NCBI GenBank assembly: GCA_946540365.1 | Contig: CAMNIH010000061.1 | Location: 1 to 9,952, forward strand | Source: an uncultured Bacteroidales bacterium | GTDB lineage: Bacteria > Bacteroidota > Bacteroidia > Bacteroidales > P3 | DNA: 9,952 bases | Direction of reading: 5' to 3' | Shown here: one piece after another, positions 6,617 to 9,952 of the stretch | Numbering within the stretch: position 1 is the first letter of the stretch | How the letters are laid out: each line of letters begins with the position of its first letter | The notes under the pieces: generated by a model | Databases searched by the model: none | Told to the model about the DNA's origin: nothing | What the model saw: the letters and a program-made list of their open reading frames with translations, nothing else | Made by a program: the position numbers and the translations under genes

Positions 6617-8047
6617 TCAGGCGAACAGCGCCCGGAAGGCCTCCTCGATGACGCCCACGCTGACGATCTCGATGCCGTAGCGCCGCGCGTCGACCTCGCG
6701 CCGGTGGTACTTGCTGACGAAGATGCGCTCGAAGCCCAGCCGGTCGGCCTCGGCGATGCGCTGCTCCACGCGCCCCACGGGCCTCACCTCGCCGTTCAGC
6801 CCCAGCTCGGCCGCGAAGCAGACGCGCGGCGAGATGGCGATGTCGACGTTCGACGACAGGATGGCGCAGCAGACGGCCAGGTCCATCGCCGGGTCGCTCA
6901 CTCGCATGCCGCCCGCCAGGTTGAGGAAGACGTCCTTGGCGCCGAGCTTGAAGTTGCAGCGCTTCTCGAGCACCGCCAGCAGCATGTTCATGCGCCGCAG
7001 GTCGAAGCCGCCGGCGTTGCGCTGCGGCGTGCCGTAGACCGCCGAGCTCACTAAGCTCTGCACCTCCACAAACATCGGCCGCACCCCCTCGAGGGTGGCG
7101 CTGACGGCCGACCCGCTGAGGGTCTCGTCGCGACGGCTCAGCAGGAACTCGCTCGGGTTCGTCACCTCGCGCAGTCCCCCCTCCTCCATCTCGAAGATGC
7201 CGATCTCCGCCGTCGAGCCGAAGCGGTTCTTCAGCGCCCGCAGCACCCGGTAGCCGTAGTTGCGGTCGCCCTCGAACTGCAGCACCGCGTCGACGATATG
7301 CTCCATCACCTTCGGGCCCGCCAGGGTGCCGTCCTTGGTGATGTGGCCGATCAGCAGCACCGGCACGCCGGTCGTCTTGGCGTAGCGCTGCATCTCGGTG
7401 GTACACTGGCGTATCTGGCTCACGCTCCCCGCCGGCGACTCCAGCTCGTCGGTGGTGATGGTCTGGATCGAGTCCACGATGAGCAGCTCCGGCTGCACCG
7501 CCTCCACATGCTCCATGATGCGCTGCGTCACCGTCTCGCTGACGACGTAGAGCTCGCCAGTGGGTAGTGGGTAGTGGGTAGTGGGCAGCACCTGACCTCG
7601 TGTGCTACCCACTACACACTCCCCACTACCCACCAGGCGGTCGGCCCTCATCTTGATCTGCTCCTCGCTCTCCTCGCCGCTGACATACAGCAGCTTGTGG
7701 CCGGCGGCGCTCACCGCCAGGGCCGTCTGCAGCAGCAGTGTGCTCTTGCCGATGCCCGGCTCGCCGCCCAGCAGCAGCAGGCTGCCCGGCACCACGCCGC
7801 CGCCCAGCACACGGTCCAGCTCGCCGCAGTGCGTCGACAGACGCGGCATCTGGCTGTAGCTCACCTCGTCCAGCCGCTTGGGCACCGACTGCAGCGAGGC
7901 GCCCTCCACCTTCCGCTTCGCACCCTCCGCTTTCACCACCTCCTCGTCGAAGGTGCCGAACTTGCCGCACTCCGGACAGCGGCCCAGCCACGAGGCGCTC
8001 TGATAGCCGCACTCGCGGCAGAAATAGTATGTCTTTGCTTTTGCCAT
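6617..8047 (-). CDS. radA: DNA repair/recombination ATPase RadA (Sms), with 25-residue in-frame insertion
   Basis: RadA is a RecA-like, hexameric ATPase that promotes branch migration and recombination-intermediate processing. The start is ATG 8047 (MAKAKTYYFCRECG), since the zinc finger must lie at the very N-terminus. The longer frame to 8086 has no family support. Domains in order are: a four-cysteine zinc finger (C10, C13, C24, C27); Walker A GGEPGIGKST (94-103, K101); Walker B LLIVDSIQT (188-196); the RadA signature KNRFG (273-277); and a Lon-like C-terminal domain (about 290-476). The length is 476 residues. About 451 would be usual without residues 139-163, an insertion encoded by a palindromic repeat at 7559-7633 (see its own entry). 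The insertion lies between QIKMRADRL and GELYVVSET, at a loop between a helix and the next strand that is probably on the surface. All catalytic motifs remain, so the protein is probably functional. It has its own promoter. Confidence 0.97.
   Translation of the reverse strand: MAKAKTYYFCRECGYQSASWLGRCPECGKFGTFDEEVVKAEGAKRKVEGASLQSVPKRLDEVSYSQMPRLSTHCGELDRVLGGGVVPGSLLLLGGEPGIGKSTLLLQTALAVSAAGHKLLYVSGEESEEQIKMRADRLVGSGECVVGSTRGQVLPTTHYPLPTGELYVVSETVTQRIMEHVEAVQPELLIVDSIQTITTDELESPAGSVSQIRQCTTEMQRYAKTTGVPVLLIGHITKDGTLAGPKVMEHIVDAVLQFEGDRNYGYRVLRALKNRFGSTAEIGIFEMEEGGLREVTNPSEFLLSRRDETLSGSAVSATLEGVRPMFVEVQSLVSSAVYGTPQRNAGGFDLRRMNMLLAVLEKRCNFKLGAKDVFLNLAGGMRVSDPAMDLAVCCAILSSNVDIAISPRVCFAAELGLNGEVRPVGRVEQRIAEADRLGFERIFVSKYHRREVDARRYGIEIVSVGVIEEAFRALFA
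7559..7633. mobile_element. Palindromic GTGGGTA-repeat element inserted in frame within radA
   Basis: The plus strand has four tandem heptamers (GTGGGTA three times, then GTGGGCA) at 7560-7587, ending in GCAC at 7591. A 10-base loop (7592-7601) follows, then an arm at 7602-7633 that matches the reverse complement of the first arm at 29 of 32 positions. The whole is 75 bp, a multiple of three, open in the radA frame, and encodes RadA residues V139-T163, which have no counterpart in RadA family sequence. I see no flanking direct repeat that would mark a target-site duplication. It has no transposase, so it resembles a palindromic element or MITE that must be mobilised in trans or spread by another route. 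The class 'mobile element' is inferred from its structure and the disruption of a conserved gene. Confidence 0.75.
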
Positions 8048-8099
8048 AACACTGTCGTTCAACACCCTGCACCCATCGCTGCGCACAGGTCACCGACTG

Positions 8100-8133
8100 C
8101 AAATATACACAAAAATCCCGACCGCGCACAAAA
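8100..8133 (-). promoter_or_regulatory. Bacteroidetes-type promoter for radA
   Basis: On the minus strand TTTTG (8133-8129) and TATATTTG (8107-8100) are 21 bp apart. The likely transcription start is near 8093, about 46 bases before ATG 8047. The -7 octamer is the same as at arcA. Confidence 0.75.
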
Positions 8134-8181
8134 GATTTTTTATCTCAATCAGAATGAAAAGAATAGAAAAGAAATCATCGC

Positions 8182-8199
8182 AAACCCCGTCAGGGGTTT
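8182..8199. repeat. Short hairpin AAACCCC-GTCA-GGGGTTT
   Basis: A perfect 7-bp stem carries the same GTCA loop as the hairpin at 4964-4977. It lies upstream of the radA promoter. On the plus strand the 3' side is GGGGTTTC, too short a T-run to call a terminator. Confidence 0.8.
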
Positions 8200-8254
8200 C
8201 ATGTCAATAGCCACAACCCGTTTCTCCCTGACGACCCCATGACACCCTATCAGG

Positions 8255-8358
8255 TCTACCATTTCTTCAGTCGTTCTTCAGTCGTTCTTCAGTCGTTCTT
8301 CAGTGATCACTGAAGAACGACTGAAGAACGACTGAAGAACGACTGAAGAAATGGTAGA
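8255..8358. repeat. Perfect 104-bp palindrome made of 11-bp repeats
   Basis: The two 52-base arms are exact reverse complements with no spacer, meeting at TGATCA (8304-8309). Each arm starts with TCTACCATT and then holds successive TTCTTCAGTCG units: three full copies and a final TTCTTCAGT before the centre. Pairing stops at G8254/G8359. It lies between the divergent promoters of radA and the secreted-protein gene. No transposase or rRNA-like sequence is associated. Confidence 0.95.
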
Positions 8359-8456
8359 GTCATCCCTGCCCTGACCCCGACCTGACATACCACACGGGCG
8401 GCATGATTTATGATTTTTTAACTACACTATATAGTATACAATTTATATTTATTTTA

Positions 8457-8464
8457 TATTTTTG
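8457..8464 (+). promoter_or_regulatory. Probable -7 promoter element for the secreted-protein gene
   Basis: TATTTTTG fits TAnnTTTG and lies 49 bases before ATG 8514, inside a strongly A/T-rich stretch. No clear TTG/TTTG -33 element is found 19-21 bases upstream, so the promoter may be weak or depend on an activator. Confidence 0.5.
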
Positions 8465-8513
8465 TCGATACGTGTCATTGAAAAAAAGAATATACATCTA
8501 ACTAATAAACAAA

Positions 8514-9952
8514 ATGTTAAACCACAAGCCCCCTATCGCGGAAGTAATCAGATTCTGTCAGACTCGATCGAAAAAGCTCCTTTTGCTGCTGCTCGTCGCC
8601 GCCGCCACGCCGGCAATGGCACAGGATTTCTATGTCATCACCAACGGCAACAACATCCTGGCCCACACCGACGCCACCACCATCGGAAACGTGACCGGAG
8701 GCAACTTCAACATCAACACCTGCCTCTGGACCGTCGACGGCAACAAGATTGCCACCGTCACCCCTGATGGGACGACAGGCTACCAAATCTATTGGACCAA
8801 TAACAACCAACCCTTGACCTTGAGCACACCAGGTAATGGTGACGACTACAGCAACGTTTCTGACGGTCAGAACCCGTACAATACCTATAATTCCAACAGA
8901 TACTACATCGTTTATAATGGCGGATGGAAAATCAGCAGTACCAACAGATACAACGGCACCATGCACCAGGTCACCGTCACAACCAACACCACCACCGGGA
9001 GCACGCCTACCTCCGAAAGCTACACGGCCACCATCGACGGCAATACGGCCATCTACACCACCGGCGCGCACAATTTCAGCCGGACCATCACCCACTCCGC
9101 CACCTATACCACCACTACCACCAAGACCTTCTCGGTGAGCATCAACGGCACCAACCGAAGTGGAAACAACACGGTGAACGGTACCACCACCACCACTGAG
9201 ACCTACACTGGAGCCTTGACCAACGTCGTCTGGAGCGTCAGCCCCACCACCTATGGCGACATCAACGCCTCGACCGGAGAACTTACCATTACCAGCCTGC
9301 CCACCAGCGTGGATAATATCACCGTCACCTACACCGCTCAAGCCGAAGGACATCCTGTCACTGGTACAAAAAGCGTGACTCTATTCAAAGATATGTCCAC
9401 TATGGAAACGGTAATTTCAGGAGAGTCCACCGGCGTCAGCGGCACCACCGTCACCCTCAACGACTACGAGGATCACTCCTGGAGCTACTACAACAAAGCC
9501 GACAACTCTCCCATCCGCTCCTGGAACCCCGCCAACGTGAAGATCACCTACAACGGCAACGGCACCGGCACCGTGCAGACCAACAACAACGACACTCCCT
9601 CCACCTGGGGCGCCAACGCCACCACCGTGAAAGTGGGTATCGACGCCGATGCCAACAAGTTTGTATACTACAAGACCTTGGAGCGCACCGACGGACGGAC
9701 AGCCGACAACCCTACCGGCCGCTGCGCCTACACCACCATCGCCAACCCCTTCGCGGTGCGTCCCACCTACGATAGCGACGGCACCTCGAAGTACCGCGGC
9801 TTCTACGCCTGGCGCGTGAAGACCCTCAGCGGCGGCACCATCCATAGCGCCGCCACGGGCGGCACCAGCTACGGCGTGGGCAGCACCATCAATGCGGAGA
9901 CCGAGATCTACTTCGCCCCCTCGGGCGAATACGGCATGACCGTCGAGTTCGA
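8514..9952 (+). CDS. Secreted Thr/Asn-rich surface protein of unknown function, C-terminus beyond window
   Basis: The frame from ATG 8514 is open to the window end, giving 479 residues with no stop. Residues 1-36 form a classical signal peptide: basic RSKK at 18-21, the hydrophobic run LLLLLLVAAAT, and AMA before Q37, a signal-peptidase I site. Residues 37-150 are rich in aromatic, Asn and Thr residues and read as beta strands (for example YYIVYNGGWKISS at 130-142). Residues 150-235 are very Thr-rich. Residues 237-291 (VVWSVSPTTYGDINASTGELTI at the start) look like a bacterial Ig-like (Big2-type) fold. Residues 310-479 contain KVGIDADANKFVYYKTLERTDG and FAPSGEYGMTVEF, which I associate from memory with long, uncharacterised Bacteroidales surface proteins. 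It is exported at least to the periplasm and probably to the cell surface. Any C-terminal sorting or anchor domain would lie past the edge. It has its own leader after the AT-rich region, and A-rich sequence (AATAAACAAA) precedes the start. Confidence 0.85.
   Translation, partial: MLNHKPPIAEVIRFCQTRSKKLLLLLLVAAATPAMAQDFYVITNGNNILAHTDATTIGNVTGGNFNINTCLWTVDGNKIATVTPDGTTGYQIYWTNNNQPLTLSTPGNGDDYSNVSDGQNPYNTYNSNRYYIVYNGGWKISSTNRYNGTMHQVTVTTNTTTGSTPTSESYTATIDGNTAIYTTGAHNFSRTITHSATYTTTTTKTFSVSINGTNRSGNNTVNGTTTTTETYTGALTNVVWSVSPTTYGDINASTGELTITSLPTSVDNITVTYTAQAEGHPVTGTKSVTLFKDMSTMETVISGESTGVSGTTVTLNDYEDHSWSYYNKADNSPIRSWNPANVKITYNGNGTGTVQTNNNDTPSTWGANATTVKVGIDADANKFVYYKTLERTDGRTADNPTGRCAYTTIANPFAVRPTYDSDGTSKYRGFYAWRVKTLSGGTIHSAATGGTSYGVGSTINAETEIYFAPSGEYGMTVEF

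Larger units (their letters stand above)
8048..8513. other. Divergent intergenic region between radA and the secreted-protein gene
   Basis: These 466 bp hold, from left to right, the radA leader and promoter (to 8133), a 7-bp-stem hairpin (8182-8199), a perfect 104-bp palindrome (8255-8358) and an A/T-rich promoter region for the plus-strand gene (8405-8513). I find no credible small gene or RNA gene. Confidence 0.85.

Noticed and set aside
6244..6651. Several overlapping open frames in the hairpin cluster (including His/Cys-rich ones)
   Set aside because: They are translations of the repeated palindromes; the same words (PPAC, RHAG) recur on both strands and in different frames.
8048..8086. 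Upstream extension of RadA by 13 residues
   Set aside because: The zinc finger normally starts within about ten residues of the N-terminus, and MAKAKTYYFC at 8047 fits this; the extension reads through the promoter-proximal leader.
8255..8358. CRISPR array or tandem-repeat locus
   Set aside because: There are no unique spacers; the 11-bp units abut directly and the two halves are exact inverted copies.
8182..8358. Intrinsic terminators
   Set aside because: The hairpins are not followed by a T-run, and the region lies between divergent gene starts where no transcript is expected to end.
8517..9353. Gly/Val-rich minus-strand open frame of 278 codons
   Set aside because: It is antisense to the secreted-protein gene, which has a signal peptide and coherent composition; the antisense frame has no recognisable domain.

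Overview
The window is chromosomal DNA from a member of the Bacteroidales (Bacteroidota), with genes at roughly 60% G+C. Several signs point there. The N-terminally extended F0 subunit a and the DUF2723 membrane protein are Bacteroidetes types. The two best promoters carry the Bacteroidetes -7 element TAnnTTTG, and start codons sit behind A/T-rich leaders without a clear Shine-Dalgarno. The partial secreted protein at the right edge resembles the long Bacteroidales surface proteins. I cannot support a genus from sequence alone.

Layout. Five complete genes and one left-truncated gene lie on the minus strand, so they read right to left: radA (8047-6617), arginine deiminase (6241-4988), a DUF2723/TMEM260-like membrane protein (4758-1657), a small ribbon-helix-helix-like protein (1640-1383), atpB (1386-310), and a four-helix-bundle protein that starts at a GTG at 287 and runs off the left edge. 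One gene lies on the plus strand: a secreted Thr/Asn-rich protein that starts at 8514 and runs off the right edge. The DUF2723, RHH-like and atpB genes are tightly packed (16-bp gap, then an ATGA overlap) and look like one transcription unit. No atpD or atpC lies in front of atpB, and the gene directly after atpB is a low-G+C four-helix-bundle gene rather than atpE. The ATP synthase locus therefore looks rearranged or interrupted.

Functional links are loose. RadA is a housekeeping recombination ATPase. The arginine deiminase stands alone with its own promoter. The DUF2723 protein probably glycosylates exported proteins. AtpB forms the proton channel of ATP synthase.

The unusual content is structural DNA. 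(1) radA carries a 75-bp in-frame insertion built as an imperfect 32-bp-arm palindrome of GTGGGTA heptamers, adding 25 residues. (2) A perfect 104-bp palindrome built from 11-bp repeats sits between the divergent promoters of radA and the secreted-protein gene. (3) The radA-arcA gap holds about 240 bp of hairpins arranged mirror-symmetrically, a palindrome of palindromes. (4) The arcA-DUF2723 gap holds interspersed repeats with further hairpins. Most of the hairpins in (3), (4) and one at 8182-8199 share a C-GNA-G or C-GNNA-G loop rule, which suggests one family of small palindromes.
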